Assembly (NCBI GenBank): GCA_964518905.1
Contig: CAZFJL010000020.1
Location: forward strand, 8,835 to 72,834
DNA length: 64,000 bases
Direction: 5' to 3'
DNA from: RDYZ01 sp964518905
Lineage (GTDB): Bacteria; Cyanobacteriota; Cyanobacteriia; Cyanobacteriales; Geitlerinemataceae
Under the pieces are notes generated by a model. It worked only from the letters and a program-made list of their open reading frames with translations, had not been told where the DNA came from and searched no databases. This document shows positions 36,490-45,366 of the stretch, piece by piece. Each line of letters begins with the position of its first letter. The first letter of the stretch is position 1. The position numbers and the translations under genes are program-made.

Positions 36490-37821
36490 TTGGCTAACGT
36501 AGTAGTAATTGGTGCCCAGTGGGGCGACGAAGGAAAAGGCAAAATCACTGACCTGCTCAGCAAGTCAGCCGATGTTGTCGTCCGTTACCAAGGGGGGGTA
36601 AATGCAGGGCATACGGTTGTCGTTCAAGACCAGACATTTAAGTTACACCTCATCCCCTCAGGTATTCTCTACCCAGAGACGGAATGCATCATCGGTTCCG
36701 GTACGGTCATCGACCCCGAAATCCTGATCGAAGAGCTTGATACGGTGGAAGCGCTCGGCGTTTCTACGAAAAATCTGCGCATTGCCCAAACCGCGCATAT
36801 TACGATGCCGTATCATCGCCTGATCGATAACGCCTCGGAAGAGCGACGCGGTACGAATAAAATCGGTACGACGAAGCGCGGCATTGGCCCGACCTACGCC
36901 GATAAATCGGAGCGAACGGGTCTGCGCGTCCTGGATTTGATGGATAAGGAGGGTCTGCGCGAAATTCTAGAGTGGACGATTCCGTATAAAAACGAAGTGC
37001 TCGAACGGATGTACGGTCTCGATCCGCTTGATGTGGAGACCGTGCTGGCGCAGTATCTCGAATATGCCGATCGCCTCCGTCCCCACGTGGTCGATGCCTC
37101 GCTCAATATTTACCAAGCGCTACAAGATCGCCGCAATATTTTGTTTGAGGGCGCTCAGGGAACGCTACTCGACCTCGATCATGGGACGTATCCCTACGTC
37201 ACATCGTCCAACCCGGTGGCGGGCGGTGCGTGTGTGGGTGCGGGGGTTGGCCCGACGGCGATCGATCGCGTGATTGGCGTCGCCAAAGCGTATACGACGC
37301 GGGTCGGTGAAGGGCCGTTCCCGACGGAAATGGTCGATGGCATTGGTGAGGTGCTGGGCGATCGGGGTGCTGAGTTTGGTACAACGACGGGACGTGCTCG
37401 CCGCTGTGGCTGGTTTGACGCGGTGATTGGCCGTTATGCGGTGCGCATTAACGGGCTGGACTGTCTGGCGATTACGAAGCTCGACGTGCTCGACACGCTC
37501 GACGAAATTAAAGTGTGCGTTGGCTACAAGATCAACGGCGTGGTTACGAAAAACTTCCCGAGCAGCGCCCGCCAGTTTGCCAGTTGCGAGCCGGTGTATG
37601 AAACGATGCCGGGTTGGAAGGTCTCGACGGAAGAGTGCCGCAAGCTGGAGGATCTGCCCCAAGAGGCGCTGGACTACCTCAAGTTCCTGGCGGAATTGAT
37701 GAATGTCCCGATCGCGATCGTCTCGCTCGGTGCAGGTCGTCATCAGACGATCGTGGTGGAAGATCCAATTCACGGACCGAAACGCGCCCTGCTCGATGCT
37801 GACGGTTCACCCATTAGCTAG
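36490..37821 (+). CDS. purA: Adenylosuccinate synthetase
   Basis: Couples IMP and aspartate with GTP hydrolysis, the first committed step to AMP. 443 aa, usual length. Visible: the P-loop-like GAQWGDEGKGK with the catalytic Asp and Lys, GGVNAGHTV with catalytic His, the IMP-binding GTTKRGIGPTYADK, FEGAQGTLLDLDHGTYPYVT and the GTP-site TKLDVLD. The TTG start at 36490 is chosen because it yields the family N-terminus (MANVVVIGAQWG) and the frame upstream has no ATG or GTG. A hairpin follows. Confidence 0.97.
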   Translation: MANVVVIGAQWGDEGKGKITDLLSKSADVVVRYQGGVNAGHTVVVQDQTFKLHLIPSGILYPETECIIGSGTVIDPEILIEELDTVEALGVSTKNLRIAQTAHITMPYHRLIDNASEERRGTNKIGTTKRGIGPTYADKSERTGLRVLDLMDKEGLREILEWTIPYKNEVLERMYGLDPLDVETVLAQYLEYADRLRPHVVDASLNIYQALQDRRNILFEGAQGTLLDLDHGTYPYVTSSNPVAGGACVGAGVGPTAIDRVIGVAKAYTTRVGEGPFPTEMVDGIGEVLGDRGAEFGTTTGRARRCGWFDAVIGRYAVRINGLDCLAITKLDVLDTLDEIKVCVGYKINGVVTKNFPSSARQFASCEPVYETMPGWKVSTEECRKLEDLPQEALDYLKFLAELMNVPIAIVSLGAGRHQTIVVEDPIHGPKRALLDADGSPIS

Positions 37822-37875
37822 GGTTTGATCAATAAACGTCATAATGGCGTTATTGATATCTATCTGAAGCAAAGG

Positions 37876-37918
37876 CAACAAAGAGCCGATCAAGTACAGC
37901 TCGATCGGCTCTTTGTTG
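37876..37918 (+). terminator. Strong hairpin after purA
   Basis: A perfect 16-bp stem (CAACAAAGAGCCGATC and its complement) closes an 11-nt loop 54 bp after the stop. The T-rich arm CTCTTTGTTG stands in for a T-run; probably the purA terminator. Confidence 0.65.
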
Positions 37919-37957
37919 CGATTCACCAAAAAACTGGGTCTGAAGCAACGTGTTCTA

Positions 37958-38083
37958 GGGGCTGTCATCAATTAAATTTGTAGCCTTTATTCAGCAAGGG
38001 TTTCAGCCCCTTTTGTTTTTTGTTGGGTCGGGCGTTCAACCGCTTACACCGTAAGGGGTCTGGTGCTAATTGATGACACGCCC
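37958..38083. mobile_element. Family D MITE, copy 1
   Basis: 126 bp with 17-bp terminal inverted repeats (GGGGCTGTCATCAATTA against GGGCGTGTCATCAATTA, 15 matches) flanked by TA on both sides, consistent with a TA target as in IS630/Tc1-type elements. It encodes no protein. The copy at 63809-63934 is the same length and differs at only 3 positions, indicating recent movement. Confidence 0.85.
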
Positions 38084-38303
38084 TAGATGTGCGCGAATAT
38101 GTACAGTGTTTGCGTCGTTGTTTACGTCGTTTTAACCATCTATTAAACGGTATATTACGTTACCTTAAGTGTAAGAGTTTCAAGAAATAGTGAGCCGTGA
38201 TACAGATCTGCGAAACGCTTGATCCCCACTGTTTTCCTGATGCCAAGTAATTAGAATTTGCTTGGGTTCGCGCTACTACTACACGTTAACGGGAAATTTT
38301 TTC

Positions 38304-39803
38304 ATGACTTATAACGCGATCGAGACATCGCCCCTAGATTGGACGGGTGATGTTCTGGCGATCGGTATCTTTGCCGATCAGTTTGAGGATGACGCCACCT
38401 TGAGCGATGACGTCAAAGCACTAGATGCAAAACTGGCCGGAACGATTACCGAGTTGATCGAGGAAACCAAATTTAAAGGCAAGATCGGTAGCGGCGTCAT
38501 CGCCCGCGTCGGGGGTGGTAGCAGCATCCGCAAAGTGGCGCTAATCGGTCTCGGCAGCACGGAAGATGTCACGCTCGACACCTGGCGCGGTGCGGCGGCG
38601 AAAGCGGCCAAAACCGCGATCGGAGCCAAAGCCAAAACCCTGGGACTTTCGTTCCCTGGCAGCGAGGACGCCACAGCTACCACGCAAGCGATCGTCGAAG
38701 GAATTGAACTCGGAACCTTTAAAGACAGCCGGTTTAAGTCGAAATCGAGTGACGACGACTCCGAGACGGACAGTAAGTCGAAGCTCGATCACATCGATCT
38801 GTTTGCCCCGATCGGTGATGCCACCGCGATCGCCACCGCCCAGCAAATCGCCAGCGGTTCCATCTATGCCCGTGAACTCGTCGCCGCGCCAGCAAATGCC
38901 CTCGATCCCATCACCTTCGCCGAGAGCATCTCCGCCCTGGCTGAAGAATACGGCCTCGAACTGACGATCCTGGAACAAGAGGACTGCGAAAAACGCGGTA
39001 TGGGCGCATTTCTCGGCGTGGCTCGCGCGTCAGATATTCCGCCAAAATTTGTTCACCTCGTTTACAAACCCAGCGGCACACCGCGCAAAAAACTCGCGAT
39101 CGTTGGTAAAGGCTTAACCTTCGATTCCGGTGGTCTCAATATCAAGGTCGGCGGTAGCGGCATCGAGACGATGAAGGTTGATATGGGTGGCGCAGCGGCG
39201 ACCTTCGGCGCGGCGAAAGCGATCGCCCAGCTCAAGCCCGACGTGGAAGTGCATTTCATCTCCGCGATTACCGAAAATATGATCAGCGGCAAGGCGATGC
39301 GCCCCGGCGACATCCTGACTGCATCGAATGGCAAGACGATCGAAGTCAACAACACCGACGCTGAAGGTCGCCTCACCCTGGCCGATGCGTTGGTGTATGC
39401 CGACGCGTTGGGAGCTGATGCGATCGTTGATCTCGCCACCCTGACCGGAGCCTGCGTCGTGGCTTTGGGCAATGATATCGGTGGTCTTTGGAGCGACACC
39501 GACGCACTCGCTGACGAATTACTTGTCGCCGCTAAAACTGCCGGTGAAAAATACTGGCGAATGCCGCTCGAAGAGAGCTATTTCAGTGTGATGAAATCGA
39601 CTCACGCCGACATGAAAAACACAGGCTCTCGTGCCGGTAGCTCGATCACAGCAGCGCTATTTCTGAAAAAATTCGTCAAGGATACCCCCTGGGCGCACCT
39701 CGACATCGCCGCTCCGGTTTGGAGCGACAAAGGTAGCGCCTACATTCCCGCTGGTGCGACGGGCTTCGGCGTGCGGACGCTGGTGAACTGGGTGATGAGT
39801 TAG
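38304..39803 (+). CDS. pepA: Leucyl aminopeptidase (M17)
   Basis: A cytosolic two-metal aminopeptidase of 499 aa. The C-terminal catalytic domain has the metal and active-site blocks VGKGLTFDSGGLNIK, KVDMGGAAATFGA and the signature NTDAEGRLTLADALVY. The N-terminal regulatory domain (about 1-170) is variable and here contains an acidic Ser-rich insert KSSDDDSETDSKSK. The ATG at 38304 is used; the frame opens 14 codons earlier with TTG. A short AGTTAAC hairpin at 39806-39825 follows the stop. Confidence 0.96.
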   Translation: MTYNAIETSPLDWTGDVLAIGIFADQFEDDATLSDDVKALDAKLAGTITELIEETKFKGKIGSGVIARVGGGSSIRKVALIGLGSTEDVTLDTWRGAAAKAAKTAIGAKAKTLGLSFPGSEDATATTQAIVEGIELGTFKDSRFKSKSSDDDSETDSKSKLDHIDLFAPIGDATAIATAQQIASGSIYARELVAAPANALDPITFAESISALAEEYGLELTILEQEDCEKRGMGAFLGVARASDIPPKFVHLVYKPSGTPRKKLAIVGKGLTFDSGGLNIKVGGSGIETMKVDMGGAAATFGAAKAIAQLKPDVEVHFISAITENMISGKAMRPGDILTASNGKTIEVNNTDAEGRLTLADALVYADALGADAIVDLATLTGACVVALGNDIGGLWSDTDALADELLVAAKTAGEKYWRMPLEESYFSVMKSTHADMKNTGSRAGSSITAALFLKKFVKDTPWAHLDIAAPVWSDKGSAYIPAGATGFGVRTLVNWVMS

Positions 39804-39890
39804 TGAGTTAACCGATCAGTTAACTGAGCTGGGCTTACGTCGGATCGATCGTGAATTTGACGTGAGCTCCCATATATAACGCGATATCAG

Positions 39891-40004
39891 ACGAAATCCG
39901 GCTGTGTATAGACTTAGATCGTCGCTCTGAGCGAACACCGCACTTCGACTCCGCTCAGTGCTCATAGACGCTTTTGTCTTTTTCCTAGACAGAACCGGAT
40001 TTCG
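39891..40004. repeat. Family B inverted-repeat element, copy 2
   Basis: 114 bp between ACGAAATCCGG and CCGGATTTCG. Its interior is nearly the same as in copy 1 (1186-1303) for the first 80 bp and diverges around CGCTTTTGTC. It lies about 105 bp upstream of the caspase-like gene. Confidence 0.75.
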
Positions 40005-40110
40005 GATCACATTGAACCTCGTAATAGATTGGCTAGAATGTTGCCCAGAACTCAACGATCGCCACGATCGATGGGAACGCCCCGTATCGCCCCCCATCTC
40101 ACGAGTTGAC

Positions 40111-42207
40111 ATGCCTCAGCACGCCTGCATCGCCATCGGCATTGATCGTTATCGCTACATGCAGCCGTTGCGCTACGCGCTGGAGGATGCCCGCGAATTT
40201 CACGCGGCGATCGCGCAGATCGATGCTCATGAAACCGGCGCGGCGATCGCGAATCAAACGTCTCAAGAGACCTCATCACAACACCTGAACACGATCAGCG
40301 ATTGGTCACCGATCACCACACAGAACGGCCACGAAAACGGCCACGAAAACGGTAACGGCAACGGCAGCGGCTCCATCACACCACCGATCGCCACCCTCAC
40401 ACCATTCACGATCGCGCCACCGGACGACACGAAACCCGACCTAGCCCGCCATCGGCTCATCACTGAAACCTCACCCCAGGTTGGCGATCGCAGCACCTAC
40501 CCGACCCGTGAAGCGATCCTGCACGCGCTCTACCACTGGACGCGCGACACCGTCACACCGGATCAAACCCTGTGGTGTTTCTTCAGCGGTTACGGTTTAG
40601 AAGTCGATGGAATTGATTATCTGTTGCCGATCGAGGGCAATCCCAACCGGCTGGAGGAAACCGCAATCCCGATCGAAACCGTCTTCGATGCCCTCGCCGC
40701 CGCGCCGACCGATCGCGTCGTGCTCATCCTCGATATCAATCGCCCCACCAGCGCCGATCGCGACAGTGACATCGGCCTGCAAACCTACACCCTCGCCAAA
40801 GCGCGAAACATTCCGACGATCCTGTCCTGTCAGCCCCACCAGCGATCGTACGAAACCCGCGATCTGCGTCACGGCCTGTTTAGCGCCATCTTGCTCGAAG
40901 CCCTGCGCCATCGCAAATGCCCCACCCTGGAAAGCCTCGATCGCTACCTTACCGATCGCGTCCCGGAACTGTGCGACCTACATTTACAGCCCACCCAAAC
41001 GCCCCTGCTGGCGATGGGCTCCGGTGTACCATCACCGTTTGTTCTGTTCGATGCTGCCGTGTCTGCGAAGCCGGACGCTAACGCCAGCAATGACCGTAAA
41101 AGCGGTGACGAATTCCTCAATTTTCCCAATCTCACCGATCTAGATCTCGACTCAACCCGAGTGACCGATCCGGACATCACGATCCCTAGTGCTAGCCAGG
41201 GTCAGAATCGCGCGGAACTGCCGCAAACGGGGACGATCCAAGCCGAGGCGATTAGCAGTGACATCGCCTCGATTAGTGATGTCGAAGCGCGATCGTTACT
41301 CGGTATGGGATCGAGTTTGATGGTGTGGTTGGGGTTGTTTGGTTCAGTGCTGGGTTTAGGGGTGTGGCTCAATGGTTCGATGAACGATTCCGCGATCGAG
41401 CCGGATCGTGCAGATTATTCCGAGCCAACCCAGTCGCTGACCGATCCCTCGATCGGTTCGAGCAATTCAGCATCTAACTCGACGGCCAATCCAGCTCCTG
41501 AAATGGCCGCGCCCTTAACCGCCGGGAATGAGACCGATTCGGCTCAGAACAATACGCCGATCGAGCCTAGCGACCCAACGGCGATCCCATCGAATCCGCC
41601 ACCCCGATCTGATGCGTCTTCCCCGATGCCTGTCATGGAACCAAGCGCGATCGCCTCGATGCATAGCCTCCAAGCCTCGCCCCTCGATGCTGCGATCGCC
41701 CACGCCCGTCGCTTAACCCCCGATGATCCCGGCTATGACGATCGCGACCAGAATATCAAACGCTGGGGGACGACCATTTTTGAGATTGCCCAGAGTCGGG
41801 CTGATCGCGGTCAATGGATGATGGCGATCGCAGCAGCACGTCTTGTACCACCGGAGTTAACCGATTTGCAAAGCCGCACGGATCGATCGATTCAGTGGTG
41901 GACACAGGCTCAGGTGAATGAGCAGATGTTGACCGCTGCCCGCAAGATGATCGAGCCGAATCAGGCGTCGTCTTACTGGCGGGCGATCGAGCGGTTACGC
42001 ACGATCAAAAAGGGTCAACCGTTTGATGACATGGCCTTAAACCAGGTCGAAACCTGGGCAGCGGATATGGTCGCGATCGCGCGGCAGCGGGCGGCCAATG
42101 GTCAGACGGCTGCGGCAATCCAGGCCGCCCAGCTTGTGCCACGCCAGACGGCGGCCTATGCCGATGCACGTCGCGAAATGGCTCGCTGGCAGTCCGTATC
42201 TCCCTAA
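40111..42207 (+). CDS. Caspase-fold protein lacking the His-Cys dyad (pseudo-orthocaspase), membrane-anchored
   Basis: 698 aa from ATG 40111 (MPQHACIAIGIDRYRY). Residues about 1-300 are a C14 p20-like caspase domain: ACIAIGIDRYRYMQPLRYAL, then after a Gly/Asn/His-rich insert FFSGYGLEVDGIDYLLPIEG and VVLILDINRPTS. In active orthocaspases these read SGHG and DxC; here they are Y161 and N210, so the catalytic dyad is absent. A single transmembrane helix (about 401-422, LMVWLGLFGSVLGLGVW) separates a Ser/Pro-rich linker from a C-terminal helical domain (about 530-698) with repeated AAxxxxxLVPxxxxxx units. I infer a regulatory or scaffold role. Neighbouring genes do not reveal a partner. Confidence 0.85.
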   Translation: MPQHACIAIGIDRYRYMQPLRYALEDAREFHAAIAQIDAHETGAAIANQTSQETSSQHLNTISDWSPITTQNGHENGHENGNGNGSGSITPPIATLTPFTIAPPDDTKPDLARHRLITETSPQVGDRSTYPTREAILHALYHWTRDTVTPDQTLWCFFSGYGLEVDGIDYLLPIEGNPNRLEETAIPIETVFDALAAAPTDRVVLILDINRPTSADRDSDIGLQTYTLAKARNIPTILSCQPHQRSYETRDLRHGLFSAILLEALRHRKCPTLESLDRYLTDRVPELCDLHLQPTQTPLLAMGSGVPSPFVLFDAAVSAKPDANASNDRKSGDEFLNFPNLTDLDLDSTRVTDPDITIPSASQGQNRAELPQTGTIQAEAISSDIASISDVEARSLLGMGSSLMVWLGLFGSVLGLGVWLNGSMNDSAIEPDRADYSEPTQSLTDPSIGSSNSASNSTANPAPEMAAPLTAGNETDSAQNNTPIEPSDPTAIPSNPPPRSDASSPMPVMEPSAIASMHSLQASPLDAAIAHARRLTPDDPGYDDRDQNIKRWGTTIFEIAQSRADRGQWMMAIAAARLVPPELTDLQSRTDRSIQWWTQAQVNEQMLTAARKMIEPNQASSYWRAIERLRTIKKGQPFDDMALNQVETWAADMVAIARQRAANGQTAAAIQAAQLVPRQTAAYADARREMARWQSVSP

Positions 42208-42234
42208 CGGGAGACGAGTATGCGTTTGTCCTGC

Positions 42235-42687
42235 CTACAGACCCTTGACGATCGTCATTGCCTCCGACACGTGCTTGTCAAACTCCAGCATCGAATCGAA
42301 GATGTGACGTACCGTCCCGTCTTTGTCGATTACGTAGGTCACACGCCCCGGCAACACCCACATCACCGCCGGAACTCCGTAGAGCTTCCGCACCGCATCG
42401 CCCGCATCACTCAGTAGCGTAAACGGCAAACTGTACTTGGTCGCGAAGGTTTGGTGCGACCCGACCGAATCACCACTGATGCCGATCACCTCTGCGCCCG
42501 CTTCTTGAAACACCTGATAGGAATCGCGAAACGCGCAGGATTCCGCCGTACATCCCGGCGTGTCGTCTTTCGGGTAGAAATAGAGCACGATCGACTTTTG
42601 ACCGAGAAAATCGCTCAGGCTAACCGATGCGCCCGCTTGGGATTGGAGCGTAAAATCTGGAGCCTTGTCGCCGACTTTGATTGCCAT
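42235..42687 (-). CDS. bcp: Peroxiredoxin Q / BCP
   Basis: A thiol peroxidase of 150 aa, MAIKVGDKAPDFTL, with peroxidatic C46 and resolving C51 in DDTPGCTAESCAF, the atypical 2-Cys PrxQ arrangement recycled by thioredoxin. ATG 42687 is used; the frame extends 37 codons upstream into unlikely sequence. It is divergent from the DUF3598 gene with 109 bp between them. Confidence 0.95.
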   Translation of the reverse strand: MAIKVGDKAPDFTLQSQAGASVSLSDFLGQKSIVLYFYPKDDTPGCTAESCAFRDSYQVFQEAGAEVIGISGDSVGSHQTFATKYSLPFTLLSDAGDAVRKLYGVPAVMWVLPGRVTYVIDKDGTVRHIFDSMLEFDKHVSEAMTIVKGL

Positions 42688-42796
42688 GTTGATTCTTTTG
42701 TAACGTAATATTTCGTCATAATATACGACCGTACCCAGCGCGATCGCTCGCCCGATCCCATCACGTCCTGTAAACCACGCCCCCAAAGCCTTTGCC

Positions 42797-43639
42797 ATGC
42801 CTGACTATTACAACTCACCCCAGTGGCAAAACTGCCTGCGACATCTCGGCTGGTGGCGTGGATCGTTTACGAATGTATCGATCGAGGGCGCGATCGTCGG
42901 CGATACTCCTACTCTGGTGACTCTCGACGGCGAAGACGATAACCGCAAAATCAAGCAAACCGTCCAGCGCTTCCCCACCGATGGCTCACCACCGCGCACG
43001 CTCAATCTGGAATACACCACCCTCAGTCGCGGCCTGATTTTTTTCGATAATGGCGCATTTTCCCTTGGGTCGATGCAGTATGCGCCGTTTACCGCGTTTG
43101 GTGGCGAGTTTGGGTTTATCGAGGGCGATCGGCGGTTGCGGCTGGTGGAGTTATTCGACGAGAGCGGCCAGTTTTCCAGCGTGAGTCTGATTCGCGAGCG
43201 GCGCGACGGGACGGAATCTGCCGATCGCCCGCCCCTCACTATCGATGACCTGATCGGTACTTGGGATGGCGAAGCGGTGACGCACCACCTGGATTATCGC
43301 GAGCCGACCGTTCAAACCTCCCGCCTAACGATCGCCCGTGATGGTAATCGTCTGCGCCAAACCCTGAGCGCCGGATCGTTCCAGCTCGAAACCAGCGCCA
43401 CGATCGCAGGCAACACGCTCAATTTCGCCGGTCAAGACGGCGCACCCGATCGCCGAATTCTGCTGCTCCCCGACGGCGGATCGTGCAATATTCCGCTCTC
43501 GATTCCGCGCGATCGTCCCTTTTTCCTCGAAGCGGGCTGGCTGATTTCACCGACCCTGCGTATCCGCACGATGCGAAATTACGACCGGCTCGGCGGCTGC
43601 ACAACGTTAACCTGCGTCACCGAGCATAAGGTTGCGTAG
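42797..43639 (+). CDS. DUF3598 family protein
   Basis: 280 aa, two lipocalin-like beta-barrel halves as usual for this family: SPQWQNCLRHLGWWRGSFT, GLIFFDNGAFSLGSMQYAP, FGGEFGFIEGDRRLRLVELF in the first, and DLIGTWDGEAVTHHLDYR with LPDGGSCNIPLSI in the second. DUF3598 proteins occur in cyanobacteria and plastids; no function is established, although the fold suggests binding a small hydrophobic molecule. It ends 3 bp from the convergent ferredoxin gene. Confidence 0.88.
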   Translation: MPDYYNSPQWQNCLRHLGWWRGSFTNVSIEGAIVGDTPTLVTLDGEDDNRKIKQTVQRFPTDGSPPRTLNLEYTTLSRGLIFFDNGAFSLGSMQYAPFTAFGGEFGFIEGDRRLRLVELFDESGQFSSVSLIRERRDGTESADRPPLTIDDLIGTWDGEAVTHHLDYREPTVQTSRLTIARDGNRLRQTLSAGSFQLETSATIAGNTLNFAGQDGAPDRRILLLPDGGSCNIPLSIPRDRPFFLEAGWLISPTLRIRTMRNYDRLGGCTTLTCVTEHKVA

Positions 43640-43642
43640 CAC

Positions 43643-44008
43643 TCAACCCACATCACGATCGGCACAATCCGGCGTCCACATCTCGCGATCGCCTTGCCCC
43701 CAAAAACCATCAAATTTTGTAACGGCAATATTGCCCAGCACTTTTGTCTGGCAGGCGAGCCGCAGATCGCGATCGGCAGCGTGGGGCGGGAGCGATCGTC
43801 GGGTGCGATCGCGCCAATTGGCCTCACTGATGCAACCGGGCGCACCGTCGATTTTGACCGTGCATGTGCCGCACGTGCCGATGCTACGACAGTTAATCAG
43901 GCTGGCGTTACCGTTGTAGAGTGCGACCCCTGCATCGAGCAATACCTGGCGTAAATTCGCCCCGATCGCGCAGTCAATCTGTTGTCCGTTCGCTCGTACC
44001 GTTGGCAT
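43643..44008 (-). CDS. [2Fe-2S] ferredoxin-like protein
   Basis: 121 aa from ATG 44008 (MPTVRANGQQIDCAIG). The cluster ligands are C-x5-C-x2-C in NCRSIGTCGTCTV plus a distal Cys in DLRLACQ. Photosynthetic ferredoxins have C-x4-C-x2-C; the extra residue marks a different subgroup present in cyanobacteria and plastids whose partners are poorly known. It should shuttle one electron in the stroma-like cytoplasm. The frame continues 49 codons upstream of 44008, but that part is not ferredoxin-like. Confidence 0.88.
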   Translation of the reverse strand: MPTVRANGQQIDCAIGANLRQVLLDAGVALYNGNASLINCRSIGTCGTCTVKIDGAPGCISEANWRDRTRRSLPPHAADRDLRLACQTKVLGNIAVTKFDGFWGQGDREMWTPDCADRDVG

Positions 44009-44159
44009 AGTGTCCCCAAAATTACAGCATCCCTTAGAGTATTGCCCGAAAACAATCGCCCATCCCAGAAGTCGGATTTCTTGCCCATTGTGCGTGAGTC
44101 CTGCCATGTTGCAAATCATCTGGGTTGGGCAGGGGCGATCGTTAAATTTCGCCAAACAC

Positions 44160-44188
44160 TTGACGAATCTGATTACAGCCTCTACATT
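44160..44188 (+). promoter_or_regulatory. Candidate promoter of tRNA-Leu
   Basis: TTGACG, a 17-bp spacer and TACATT, about 70 bp upstream of the tRNA. Fits a sigma70-type promoter with 5/6 and 4/6 matches. Confidence 0.4.
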
Positions 44189-44259
44189 GGTAAACCGTGA
44201 CCGAGAAAAGGGTCACACAGCGCCGCATAGCCTTAGAGCTTGCCCAGCGTTGAACATAA

Positions 44260-44343
44260 GCGGAACTGGCGGAATTGGTAGACGCGCTAGATTCAGGTTC
44301 TAGTGGGAGTTATCCTGTCCGGGTTCAAGTCCCGGGTTCCGCA
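44260..44343 (+). tRNA. tRNA-Leu (CAG)
   Basis: 84-nt class II tRNA. Acceptor GCGGAAC pairs with GTTCCGC; D-arm GCGGAATTGGTAGACGC; anticodon stem CTAGA/TCTAG with loop TTCAGGT, giving anticodon CAG; a long variable arm TGGGAGTTATCCTGT; T-arm CCGGGTTCAAGTCCCGG; discriminator A. The 3' CCA is not encoded. The long variable arm and A73 identify leucine. Confidence 0.97.
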
Positions 44344-44411
44344 TACCAATCAAAATCACAACATACCAATCAGAATCACAACTACGCTTAATTGCATAGA
44401 GTCGTGATTCT

Positions 44412-44445
44412 AACAGCAGGGAGTTTGCAATTTCTCTCTGCTGTT
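44412..44445 (+). terminator. Hairpin downstream of tRNA-Leu
   Basis: A 12-bp stem (AACAGCAGGGAG with CTCTCTGCTGTT, one G-T pair) and a 10-nt AT-rich loop, followed by TTGG. Probable terminator of the tRNA transcript, though the T-run is short. The remaining bases to 44694 hold no convincing gene. Confidence 0.5.
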
Positions 44446-44694
44446 TGGCGTTAAGGCATCAAAGAGAGATGACCCGACATCCAGTGTTTCGCGGATTTTG
44501 GGGTCTAAGCTTAATGCTGCGATCGCCCGCTTCAGAACGCTTCAGTGTTAGTCTTGAGGCAAAATGTAACGAAAGCTTGGCATTGTGAACAAACTTAAAC
44601 CGTTTCACGATGTCAAATGCTTCTGAAAACGCGGTCAGTGTGCGGTGCTTTGAATTGAGCGACCTGACCCTACGAACCCTACGAGTCATCAATC

Positions 44695-45288
44695 ATGGAC
44701 GGATGTTTGCGCGTCGGCCAACCTGCCCCTACTTTCACAACAACGGCAGTGGTCGATCAAGAATTCAAAACGATCAAGCTCTCTGATTATTTAGGGAAAT
44801 ACGTCGTGATGTTTTTCTATCCGCTTGACTTCACCTTTGTTTGTCCGACGGAAGTGACGGCATTTAGCGATCGCCACGATGAGTTTAGCCGTCTGGATGC
44901 TGAAGTGTTAGGCGTGTCGGTTGATAGTGAATTTTCGCATCTGGCCTGGATTCAGACCGATCGCAAATCCGGCGGCGTGGGCGATCTCAATTATCCGCTG
45001 GTCTCCGATCTCAAGAAGGAAATCAGCGCCGCTTATAACGTGCTGGAGCCGGAAGCCGGGATCGCGCTGCGGGGTCTGTTCATCATCGATCGCGAAGGTG
45101 TCATCCAACATATGACGGTGAATAACCTGGCCTTTGGTCGCAACGTAGACGAGACTCTGCGGACGCTCCAGGCGATCCAGTACGTTCAGGACAATCCGGA
45201 CGAAGTATGTCCCGCCGGTTGGACGCCGGGAGCGAAAACGATGAAGCCTGATCCGGTCGGATCGAAGGAATATTTCTCGGCGATCTAG
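44695..45288 (+). CDS. 2-Cys peroxiredoxin
   Basis: 197 aa typical 2-Cys Prx (AhpC/Prx1 class), a major peroxide-reducing enzyme in cyanobacteria. Peroxidatic C50 lies in FYPLDFTFVCPTEV and resolving C172 in DEVCPAGW; the GGVGDLNYPLVSD motif and C-terminal KEYF fit sensitive, eukaryote-like enzymes prone to overoxidation (GGLG-type loop here GGVG). Reductants are thioredoxins or NTRC. The start MDGCLRVGQPAPTF is at the family position. Confidence 0.96.
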   Translation: MDGCLRVGQPAPTFTTTAVVDQEFKTIKLSDYLGKYVVMFFYPLDFTFVCPTEVTAFSDRHDEFSRLDAEVLGVSVDSEFSHLAWIQTDRKSGGVGDLNYPLVSDLKKEISAAYNVLEPEAGIALRGLFIIDREGVIQHMTVNNLAFGRNVDETLRTLQAIQYVQDNPDEVCPAGWTPGAKTMKPDPVGSKEYFSAI

Positions 45289-45366
45289 GTCTCCATTGGC
45301 GCATCATGAGATCTCGATCGCGGTTCCGTTCCGCTCGATCCACCCACCCGATCGCCCGCGTACGTT

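Noticed and set aside
44459..44692. 77-codon minus-strand frame upstream of 2-Cys peroxiredoxin
   Set aside because: Basic, low-information translation with no start signal; lies in the promoter region of the peroxiredoxin.
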